NCBI RefSeq assembly: GCF_003315595.1
Contig: NZ_QNQU01000015.1
Span: 101,345-165,344 of the forward strand
DNA from: Pedobacter miscanthi
GTDB taxonomy: Bacteria > Bacteroidota > Bacteroidia > Sphingobacteriales > Sphingobacteriaceae
DNA length: 64,000 bases
Direction of reading: 5' to 3'
Positions 34,733 through 41,961 of the stretch are shown piece after piece. The notes below the pieces were generated by a model. The model saw only the letters and a list, made by a program, of their open reading frames with translations, made no database searches and was not told where the DNA came from. Position numbers and translations under genes: made by a program. The number at the start of each line of letters is the position of its first letter. Positions within the stretch are counted from its first letter, which is position 1.

Positions 34733-35808
34733 AAACGGTGGATAAAAGCATTAATGTGCATACCTGCTCCTACAGAGGCAAAAACAGCCACATCTCCTGC
34801 TTTAACTTGATAACCTTTAACCTCCCCTTTTAAAACAAGGTCTAGCAGTGTTGGTACTGTAGCTACAGAACTATTACCCAGCCACGAAATCGTCATCGGT
34901 ACGAGGTTTTCAGGAACAACATCTTTACCGTAAAGCTTAAACAGGCGTTTCATAATGGCAGTATCCATTTTACCATTTGCCTGATGCACAAACACAATAT
35001 TGATGTCTTCTACGCTTAAACCTGCTTTATCAATCGCTTTTTTGATTACCTGGGGCACCTGAACTACCGCAAACTCATATAGTTTACGACCATTCATTTT
35101 CATATAGAAATTTCCACTGGTTTCGTCTGGATGCGACCCTTTACCCATCGTAAGCAGGTTACCGTGGTTAAGCGAATGCGTTTCTGTTTTATGGGCCAGT
35201 ATTCCTTTTTTTTCGGCTTCCTCTTCTGCAGCTTCGAAAATAACGGCGCCTGCACCATCCGAGAAAATCATACTGTCGCGGTCGTGCGGATCAATGATGC
35301 GGCTTAGCGTTTCAGCACCAATTACCATCACCCGTTTGGCATCACCGCTTTTGATGTAATAATCGGCCTGTATGGCGCCTTGTACCCATCCCGGACAGCC
35401 AAAAATGAGATCATAGGCTACACAATCAGGATTATGGATACCCAACTGCTGTTTTACTTTTGATGCTAAAGCCGGTAAGATGTCACTACGGTTGCTGTTT
35501 AAAGGAATATCACCAAAATTATGGCAAAAGATAATATAATCTAATGTTTCCTTATCAATACCGGCATTTTCGATGGCTTTTTCTGCTGCCTTTGCACCAA
35601 GATGATTACTCAATTGCTCCGGGCAGGCATAACGCCTTTCTACGATTTCGGTAATTTCAGAGAATTTGTGGATAATCTCCGAGTTCTCTTTTTCAAGTCG
35701 GTTTCCATTCTCAAAAAACGTCGAATTTAAGAATTCGTTACCAGAAATAATATTCTGCGGGATATAACTTCCGGTACCGGTAATTACCGTGTTTATTACT
35801 TTGCTCAT
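34729..35808 (-). CDS. 3-oxoacyl-ACP synthase III-like enzyme (FabH family)
   Basis: Thiolase-fold condensing enzyme of 359 residues. The catalytic triad is C138 (FGCPGW), the histidine in VHQANGKM and the asparagine in LGNSSVAT. It is longer than housekeeping FabH (about 320), with an insertion around NFGDIPLNSNRSDILPALAS, so it may serve a special pathway (branched lipids or pigments) and not the first step of fatty acid synthesis. The histidine kinase/response regulator pair lies upstream on the same strand, 78 bp before it, and may control it. The gap holds the inverted repeat ATACCG/CGGTAT. It overlaps the convergent TPR gene by 4 bp. Confidence 0.87.
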   Translation of the reverse strand: MSKVINTVITGTGSYIPQNIISGNEFLNSTFFENGNRLEKENSEIIHKFSEITEIVERRYACPEQLSNHLGAKAAEKAIENAGIDKETLDYIIFCHNFGDIPLNSNRSDILPALASKVKQQLGIHNPDCVAYDLIFGCPGWVQGAIQADYYIKSGDAKRVMVIGAETLSRIIDPHDRDSMIFSDGAGAVIFEAAEEEAEKKGILAHKTETHSLNHGNLLTMGKGSHPDETSGNFYMKMNGRKLYEFAVVQVPQVIKKAIDKAGLSVEDINIVFVHQANGKMDTAIMKRLFKLYGKDVVPENLVPMTISWLGNSSVATVPTLLDLVLKGEVKGYQVKAGDVAVFASVGAGMHINAFIHRF

Positions 35809-35815
35809 AATTATA

Positions 35816-35837
35816 ATACCGCATACTAAATCGGTAT
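35816..35837. promoter_or_regulatory. Inverted repeat upstream of the FabH-like gene
   Basis: ATACCG and CGGTAT are separated by ten bases that include ATACTAAAT (35823-35831). The same nonamer occurs upstream of the histidine kinase gene at 38475-38483. This may be an operator for the adjacent response regulator; weak evidence. Confidence 0.3.
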
Positions 35838-35886
35838 GTAGTATAAAACTATCAATTATATTCGGTAATCGGAAATATATTTGACT

Positions 35887-36537
35887 TTAGCGGAGCTTAT
35901 TTTCGAGTGCGAATTTTAATAATCCTGCCTTTCCATTTACATTTAGCTTCTGTGCCATGTTTTTTCGGTGTGTATCAACGGTATTTAAAGCTATAAATAA
36001 TTTTTGGGCAATTTGTTGAGAAGAGTAGTCTTCGCTAATTAATTTTAGGATTTCCATTTCCCTTGCGGTTAAATTATGGCTTTTTTGAAAATGATCACCA
36101 TCATTAAATGAAGATGCCTGTATATCAGGTTTTATTTTCTGAAAATATTTTTCACCCTTTTGTAAACCCGAAATAATTTTAAATAAGGTTTCGGCATCGG
36201 TATCCTTTTGCACAAAGGCCATTACCCCAATGCTTTCGAGCTTTGTAGCAAGTTTTGTTGTATAATACATGGATAAAACCATTATTTTAACAGCCGGGAA
36301 CAACTGCCTGATCTTTTCTGCGGCAATTTCGCCATCTAAAACAGGCATATTCAGGTCGAGGATTAAAATATCGGGTACCTGATTGTTCAGAAGATGTAAA
36401 ACCTCCTTCCCATTGGATGCCATGCCTATTATTTTAAAGTTGTGCTGTTCAGAAAGGATGGCCGATAATCCTTCGGCAAACAGTTTATGATCATCTGCGA
36501 TCATTAAGGTTGTGGGTTGCTGTTCAGTCAGTTCCAT
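35887..36537 (-). CDS. Response regulator, NarL/LuxR type
   Basis: A 216-residue regulator. The receiver domain (residues 10-125) has the acid pair D15 and D16, the phosphoacceptor D61 in LILDLNMPVLDGE, and the conserved lysine in FVQKDTD. The C-terminal LuxR helix-turn-helix (about 150-215) reads LTAREMEILKLISEDYSSQQ then KLFIALNTVDTHRKNMAQKL. Its start overlaps the stop of the kinase gene (TAATG), so the two form a coupled two-component system. Targets are unknown; the FabH-like gene downstream and the kinase operon itself are candidates. Confidence 0.93.
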   Translation of the reverse strand: MELTEQQPTTLMIADDHKLFAEGLSAILSEQHNFKIIGMASNGKEVLHLLNNQVPDILILDLNMPVLDGEIAAEKIRQLFPAVKIMVLSMYYTTKLATKLESIGVMAFVQKDTDAETLFKIISGLQKGEKYFQKIKPDIQASSFNDGDHFQKSHNLTAREMEILKLISEDYSSQQIAQKLFIALNTVDTHRKNMAQKLNVNGKAGLLKFALENKLR

Positions 36538-38414
36538 TATTTCAAGGGGATATCAATAACTATTGTGGTGCCGTTCTGATTGCTGTCGATCTGGATTTTT
36601 CCATTCAGGTAATTTACCCGCGAAAGGATATTCTGCATGCCCAACCCTTTTTTATCCTCCTCAGCATTAAAACCAATGCCATTATCTTCGGCCATGATAT
36701 TAATCCTTTCATCAAAATATAAGATCTGTATAGTCGCTTTTGTAGCCAGAGAATGCCTGTTGATGTTATTTACCAACTCGTTAACGATGCGGTAAATGGT
36801 GATCTCGGTAGTGCTATCGATAGGGTGTTCTACCTGAAAAACAAATTCGAAAGCAATTTTCCCCGAATGGTTTAAACTGCTGAAATGTTCTTTCAGGGTT
36901 TCGATCAGGCCCAGTTGTTCGAAGTTTTTGGGCATTAAATTATGCGAAATCTCCCTTAAATCAGCACAGGCCTTTTCGATCATCCCAATGGTCTGATCGT
37001 AAAACACACGCTCGTTTTCGGTCAGCTTTAAAACCTTTTGCTGAAATGCCGTGATGTTTAATTTGATAATCGAAAGCGTACCGCCCAAATCATCATGCAG
37101 ATCGCGGGCCAATCGCGTTCTTTCATCTTCCTGAGCATTAAAAATACCATCTGCGAGATCTACCTGGTGTTTGCTTTTCTCTTCGAGCAGGATTTCTTTT
37201 TCCTTTTTAAGGAAGTTATAACGTTGGGTTAAGGCAAATGACAGGAATATAATTTCGGCCGTTAAACCCACCACCAGTCCATTTGGCTTTAACAGGTTAA
37301 AATTGGTAAGACCAAGGGTATTAAAAACATAATTGAACACACCAAATAACAGCATTATGGTAGCAATAAAATAGTACCAGCCTAATTTATAACCGGCCCT
37401 GATGCGCTCTACCACGCATACAATAATAACAATAACTGTAAGTAATGCTAAAAAGTTATTGATATAAAAAACCGTTTTTTCCAGTATAATAAAGGATTTA
37501 AAAAGCATGAAAACGGGAATAATAGACATTGCCCAGCAGAAGCGCTTATAATAAGTGGTAAAGCGGTACAGGCGGCTGTTTTCACGGTTTTGGTTTACGA
37601 ACAACTGCATCACCTGGATCAGTAAACCACAACTTAACGAAGCCATGATGAGTCGCATATAATCCTGTAAACCGGGCAGATTTGGGTAAAACCATTGGAA
37701 AGCGAGCCCTTCCTCTTCAAGAATGAAAATTAAAGTACAGAAAATATAAATGGCATAATAAAGGTGGATCCTGTCCTTAACCGAAGCGTAAAGCAGCAGG
37801 TTAAATATCACAGCAAAAACAAAAATACCGGTATAAAAACCAAACAGGGTGTGCTGTGGAATTTCTGCCTGAATAATATCAATATCGCGTCCTATCGACA
37901 TTGGCATATACATATTCTGTCCGCGTTTATCCGCCCAAAGATAATAAGTTGCTTTTTCGTGCGGGGCAAGTAATACGGGATAGATAAAACTCCTGTTCCG
38001 GTAAGGTCGCTGTTTAAAAGGAAAGTGATCGCCGGTTAAGCCCAGAGAATGTATTTTTCCGTCCCGATCAACTTTAAAAAGCTGAAGCTGATTAATGCTT
38101 GAGCTCTGTTCCTTAAACATCAGATGAACCGATTGATTTAGGGTGTTTTCTATATCGAAAACAACCCAATAATAAGATTGGGTATAACCTTTACTAAAAA
38201 CTTTGCCGGGTTTTAGTGGTGTGAGTTTATTGACCTGCTTATATTTAATAATAGAATCGATACTCAGGTTTAAATTTTTGTCCTCATAGAAATACCCATG
38301 TTTGCTGATATTAAATTTTTTGGCAGTATCGATCAAAATTGGGTTGCCCTGCTGGGCTAAGCACAGCCGGAGTGGGTTTAGGAAAAGTAGAAACAAAAAG
38401 AAAACTTTATTCAT
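36537..38414 (-). CDS. 7TM-DISM sensor histidine kinase
   Basis: Inner-membrane histidine kinase of 625 residues. A signal peptide (to LCLAQQ) is followed by an extracytoplasmic 7TMR-DISMED2-type beta domain (about 30-170), seven transmembrane helices (about 185-400) and a short coiled linker. The HisKA_3 domain has phosphoacceptor H440 in LARDLHDDLGG, and the HATPase domain has NELVNNINRH and DNGIGFN plus KGLGMQNI. The extracytoplasmic domain of this class is thought to bind carbohydrates or small molecules; the ligand is unknown. It pairs with the overlapping LuxR-type regulator. Confidence 0.94.
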   Translation of the reverse strand: MNKVFFLFLLFLNPLRLCLAQQGNPILIDTAKKFNISKHGYFYEDKNLNLSIDSIIKYKQVNKLTPLKPGKVFSKGYTQSYYWVVFDIENTLNQSVHLMFKEQSSSINQLQLFKVDRDGKIHSLGLTGDHFPFKQRPYRNRSFIYPVLLAPHEKATYYLWADKRGQNMYMPMSIGRDIDIIQAEIPQHTLFGFYTGIFVFAVIFNLLLYASVKDRIHLYYAIYIFCTLIFILEEEGLAFQWFYPNLPGLQDYMRLIMASLSCGLLIQVMQLFVNQNRENSRLYRFTTYYKRFCWAMSIIPVFMLFKSFIILEKTVFYINNFLALLTVIVIIVCVVERIRAGYKLGWYYFIATIMLLFGVFNYVFNTLGLTNFNLLKPNGLVVGLTAEIIFLSFALTQRYNFLKKEKEILLEEKSKHQVDLADGIFNAQEDERTRLARDLHDDLGGTLSIIKLNITAFQQKVLKLTENERVFYDQTIGMIEKACADLREISHNLMPKNFEQLGLIETLKEHFSSLNHSGKIAFEFVFQVEHPIDSTTEITIYRIVNELVNNINRHSLATKATIQILYFDERINIMAEDNGIGFNAEEDKKGLGMQNILSRVNYLNGKIQIDSNQNGTTIVIDIPLK

Positions 38415-38474
38415 TGATGAGAGAATTAGCGAACGGATGCAATCAATATTGTATAAATATAGTATATAAAGCAG

Positions 38475-38483
38475 ATACTAAAT
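38475..38483. promoter_or_regulatory. ATACTAAAT motif upstream of the kinase gene
   Basis: The nonamer ATACTAAAT lies in the divergent gap between the kinase gene and the CxxC coiled-coil gene, followed by ATACC and GGTATATAAA. It matches the nonamer before the FabH-like gene. A regulator site is possible but unproven. Confidence 0.25.
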
Positions 38484-38553
38484 ATACCTAGTAAAGGGTA
38501 TATAAATCACTTTGACGATCGTTTATTTTTACTTTGAATTAAACGAACTTACA

Positions 38554-39537
38554 ATGAAAAATTTCTTAAATACTATTTTGCTGCTGTTTCTGGTACAGCT
38601 AGCAAATGCGCAATCGCATGTTGCAAAAAGTGAATATGCCCGGTACAATTGCAGGTTTGCCCCTAAAGGCTGGAATAATGCAGAGGGGAAACTAATGTGT
38701 CCGGCCTGTGCAAAGGAAAATGAAGATGCCCGGAAAAAGAAAATAGCTGATGATAAAGCAGCAGATGAAGCGGCCAAAATCAGAAATGCAAAACTTAAGG
38801 CCGAAAACGAGGCTAACTTTAAAAAGAAGCAGGCTGAAAATGCCGAAAAAAACAAAGTTACAGAGGTACATGTAGCGATGGGTAAGATGCCCGCAACAGC
38901 AGTCAAAAAGCCTGAACCACCGGTAAAAAAGGTCCCTTCTAAACCATCAAAAGATATATTGTTTTTTGCTGACTATCCAGGATCAATGTCGATGAGTGGT
39001 AAAAACTTAAACTACTTTTTAAACGAAAATGGTGATACGGTTTTAAAAAGCAAAGATTATGGCAGCACTTTCGCTGCTTTTGGAGACAATAAAAATAATT
39101 TCCCCAAGAATATAGGGATTGTGATTTTGAAAGAAGAAAACACCTTAACTAATGGTAAAACGAGAAACGTTGCCGACATCGTTGACCTGAAGGGAAAACG
39201 GCTTTTTAATGATAAGAGCATCAGTACCATCTTTCATTTAATGAACGATTATTTTGTGATTGGCAGAAGCAAAGATTTTGGGGAGGATTCTAGCTGGGGT
39301 TATAATTATAGAAGAATTCAGGAGGTTGACATTTACAATGTAAAAACGAAAAAAACCATCACTTTGGATAAAGATCGCTCCCGAGTAGAACTTTATTTGG
39401 CGTTTGATCACCATAAACTGGAAGATGAAGGACTAAAACCGGTATTATCAAGAAGATATTCTAACTATGATGAAGACATCTATTGCATAGATGCCGCAGG
39501 TGAGTTGGTGGTAAAAAGGTTTCAGGGTTCGAGGTAA
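38554..39537 (+). CDS. Secreted protein with CxxC motif and charged helical segment, unknown function
   Basis: Not recognised. A signal peptide ends at LANAQ (residues 1-19 from ATG 38554; the frame extends upstream to TTG- or ATG-like starts at 38512, but the added residues would break the signal). Mature residues include a cysteine in YNCRF and a CPAC pair in KLMCPACAKE, then about 60 residues rich in Lys, Ala and Glu that should form one helix. Residues 130-327 form a beta-rich domain with repeated tyrosine-aspartate motifs, as in propeller-like or secreted enzyme folds, without a known signature. It is the first of three exported-protein genes of unknown role on this strand. Confidence 0.72.
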   Translation: MKNFLNTILLLFLVQLANAQSHVAKSEYARYNCRFAPKGWNNAEGKLMCPACAKENEDARKKKIADDKAADEAAKIRNAKLKAENEANFKKKQAENAEKNKVTEVHVAMGKMPATAVKKPEPPVKKVPSKPSKDILFFADYPGSMSMSGKNLNYFLNENGDTVLKSKDYGSTFAAFGDNKNNFPKNIGIVILKEENTLTNGKTRNVADIVDLKGKRLFNDKSISTIFHLMNDYFVIGRSKDFGEDSSWGYNYRRIQEVDIYNVKTKKTITLDKDRSRVELYLAFDHHKLEDEGLKPVLSRRYSNYDEDIYCIDAAGELVVKRFQGSR

Positions 39538-39579
39538 TTATCATATTAAATATTATTCAAAATCTAAATTAACGCTATT

Positions 39580-40197
39580 ATGAAAAACAACCTACTATTA
39601 TTTTTAGCTGGCATAGCATTATTCTGTTGTTCCTGCGCAAAGATCTGCACCGTGCCGCCAATTAACGCCACTGTAAATGGGACAACAGTCTCATTTGCTT
39701 CTTCTAAAATTCCGTGTAAAAAAGTAACAGAATATGAGGAAGCTGTTAAATTGTCTATCAATGCAATCTATTCTGAAACGTTTGAAATAACGTTAGAAAA
39801 TTACATGAAAGATAGTATTGGTAATGGACCTCATGAAAAAGCTTGGGAAGGATTGGTAGCGAAAGAAGTGGTGAAGAAAATGAGGCTGCAGATTAATGGA
39901 GAATTTATAGAAACCTACGGAGGACCTATTGGATGGTTGCGCTATACCTTTTCTCATAATATTGCTTATGATGGAACGGCTGATGGGCCGATATGGCTAA
40001 ATAGAATTCCTTTAAAAAATCGAAATGCTGCGAGCATTGCAAATACAATTGCACATGAAACTGCTCATAGAATAGGGTTAAGACATCCCAATAGCGATGT
40101 TGACCTTAAAATAGCATATAAGGAACCACCTTATGTAATTGGTACTATTATAGAAAATATGTGCACAAATAAACCAACAGGTTTCAGCGCCAAATAA
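39580..40197 (+). CDS. Lipoprotein with metzincin-type zinc motif
   Basis: A 205-residue putative lipoprotein: a short hydrophobic helix ends in the cysteine-rich lipobox region ALFCCSCAK. The motif HETAHRIGLRH at residues 159-169 fits HExxHxxGxxH exactly, the zinc site of metzincin metallopeptidases, with E160 as the catalytic base; the methionine turn may be ENM near residue 194. No relative is recognised outside the motif. The middle part has an amphipathic helix pair. The likely role is an envelope or surface peptidase. It lies between two other exported-protein genes. The base composition is richer in A+T than that of the core genes around it. Confidence 0.75.
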   Translation: MKNNLLLFLAGIALFCCSCAKICTVPPINATVNGTTVSFASSKIPCKKVTEYEEAVKLSINAIYSETFEITLENYMKDSIGNGPHEKAWEGLVAKEVVKKMRLQINGEFIETYGGPIGWLRYTFSHNIAYDGTADGPIWLNRIPLKNRNAASIANTIAHETAHRIGLRHPNSDVDLKIAYKEPPYVIGTIIENMCTNKPTGFSAK

Positions 40198-40233
40198 TCT
40201 TAATAAGTAAGACCTAACTTTAAAAACAATATC

Positions 40234-41262
40234 ATGAAAAAATTAACCCTCATCATTTTAACATTTTTGATCTATAAAAGCGCCAATGCGCAAGATTTGT
40301 TAAAACCAGATAGTTCGCGTTACCTTAATTTGCGATACATTGAATTTTACAGACAGAATCATCCATTATCATACATTGCTCCATTAGGAGAGCTTGGCTC
40401 AAAGAATAAATACATCTTTACATCAAGATTAACTACTTCTTTTATGGTATTTGGAAGCAAGAGTTCGCGATTGGCTATTGCATTAATTCCTGACTTTACG
40501 ATAAGGATGCTTGACCTGCATTCTAAACCTGTTTATACACCCGATTTTAGGATTGGAGGAGCATTATATTACCGGCTTAATGATGATGAAAAAAAATATA
40601 AATATGCTACATTGGGTTTTATGCATCACTCTAATGGGCAGGATACAACACATAGGCCAGTTGTAGGCACATTAAATTATAAAGATTGGGATTTCTCTAC
40701 AAATTATATTTATGGAAAGTATAATTGGGGTAAGGTTAGAAGTAACGGCAACATCTTAAGGTCTTCATTAAATCAACAGCTAGAATTTAAATCAAACGGA
40801 TTGTTCGATTACGACAATGTTATAAAAGGAGATTATGGTTTTACAAGAATCGGCTATAGTCTTTCTTATCGCACATATACCTATTTCTATGATCTCTTAA
40901 CTAGCGGTGATTATAAAGAAGACAATAATCGTTCTCCTGATAGAAATGATGATCAGGCCGGCTGGCTAAATAAGGAGCGCTTCAGATGGAACCTGGAAGC
41001 ATCCTATGCGATAAATAAATATGATAATTATAATTTTTTCGCGGTTAAAAGGAGATTAAATATAGAAGCAACAGCATATTATTCGCCATTTTGGATGAGA
41101 CAAACCTCACTTATGCTAGGTGCAGGTTACTATGGAGAAGATCCATACAACATTTATTTTAAAGATAAATATGCATGGATAAGGTTTGGTATCGCTGTGG
41201 GATTCTTAAAATATACAGCAAAGGCAAAAGGTAAAAATCACGAAAGTCAAGGTCTTAACTAA
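40234..41262 (+). CDS. Outer-membrane beta-barrel protein, phospholipase A-like motif
   Basis: A 342-residue protein with signal peptide (to ANAQ) and alternating aromatic/polar strands ending in a C-terminal strand with hydrophobic residues, which suggests a beta barrel. The segment GFMHHSNGQD (H131/H132, S133, N134, G135) resembles the HxSNG active-site motif of outer-membrane phospholipase A (OMPLA), where His and Ser form the catalytic dyad. The SRSWN segment that follows in OMPLA is not present, so an enzyme role is uncertain and a porin-like role is possible. It is the third exported gene in the local island. Its last 8 bp overlap the convergent LUD gene. Confidence 0.65.
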   Translation: MKKLTLIILTFLIYKSANAQDLLKPDSSRYLNLRYIEFYRQNHPLSYIAPLGELGSKNKYIFTSRLTTSFMVFGSKSSRLAIALIPDFTIRMLDLHSKPVYTPDFRIGGALYYRLNDDEKKYKYATLGFMHHSNGQDTTHRPVVGTLNYKDWDFSTNYIYGKYNWGKVRSNGNILRSSLNQQLEFKSNGLFDYDNVIKGDYGFTRIGYSLSYRTYTYFYDLLTSGDYKEDNNRSPDRNDDQAGWLNKERFRWNLEASYAINKYDNYNFFAVKRRLNIEATAYYSPFWMRQTSLMLGAGYYGEDPYNIYFKDKYAWIRFGIAVGFLKYTAKAKGKNHESQGLN

Positions 41263-41899
41263 AATCATCAATCAAAAAAACAAACAGCTCTTTTGGCCCA
41301 TGGGCTCCTAAAACTAGTGTTTTTTCGATATCGGCGGTTCTGCTGGGGCCTGTAATGTTGCTGATCATTGATGGGATCTGGCTGCCGTATTTGTTTTTTA
41401 ACAATTGAAAGCCATCCTTAAGATCCAAAACCAACTGACTCGTTTTGGCGATTACTATATGGTGATGGGGGAAAATACTTAACCGCCTGCCTACAGCTCC
41501 GCTATTGCTTACCATTACACTCCCGTTACGGGCAATTAAGGCCTCGCAAAGGGTAATGCCTACTTCTGCCTGCTCAAAATCCTTATCAGTTTGATAAAAA
41601 GGGAACTCATATTTGCTTAAAAATTGTTGCAGTTCGGGTTCCCAGCAGTATATTTTGCGCCACTTAAATTTATCGGCCAGCTGTAACATGTTTTCAAAAA
41701 AGTCGATACCGTCTTCGCAGAAAATAAAATTGCCTGCTATGGCAGTAAGCTGTTCTGCAAATAATACCTCTAACTCATCAGTATTTTTTTTATACAATAC
41801 ACTCTCTTCTAAATTAGGATAAGGATTTTCGCGCTTCTCGAGCAAGGCTTTCCTTATCTTTTTTAGTATCTGTTCTTTCGCTGTCGTATTATCCTTCAT
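41255..41899 (-). CDS. LUD domain protein (LutC/YkgG type)
   Basis: A 214-residue protein of the LUD fold found in LutC, a part of the lactate-utilisation complex. Conserved LUD segments are VGITLCEALIARNGSVMVSN, RRLSIFPHHHIVI and SNITGPSRTADIEKTLVLGAHGPKELFVFLID. LutA and LutB are not next to it, so its role in lactate oxidation is doubtful; Bacteroidota often keep a single LUD gene beside ftsH, as here. The ftsH terminator lies in the gap, so it may depend on read-through or its own promoter. It is convergent with, and overlaps, the barrel gene. Confidence 0.87.
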   Translation of the reverse strand: MKDNTTAKEQILKKIRKALLEKRENPYPNLEESVLYKKNTDELEVLFAEQLTAIAGNFIFCEDGIDFFENMLQLADKFKWRKIYCWEPELQQFLSKYEFPFYQTDKDFEQAEVGITLCEALIARNGSVMVSNSGAVGRRLSIFPHHHIVIAKTSQLVLDLKDGFQLLKNKYGSQIPSMISNITGPSRTADIEKTLVLGAHGPKELFVFLIDDFS

Positions 41900-41901
41900 A
41901 T

Positions 41902-41936
41902 AAAAAAAAGCTACCCTAATGATTAATCAGGGTAGC
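41902..41936 (-). terminator. Terminator of ftsH
   Basis: On the minus strand, GCTACCCT and AGGGTAGC form a perfect 8-bp stem with an 11-nt loop, followed by a run of eight T. It ends three bases before the start of the LUD gene. Confidence 0.88.
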
Positions 41937-41961
41937 AAATGTAATAATAGAAATTGTTTAT

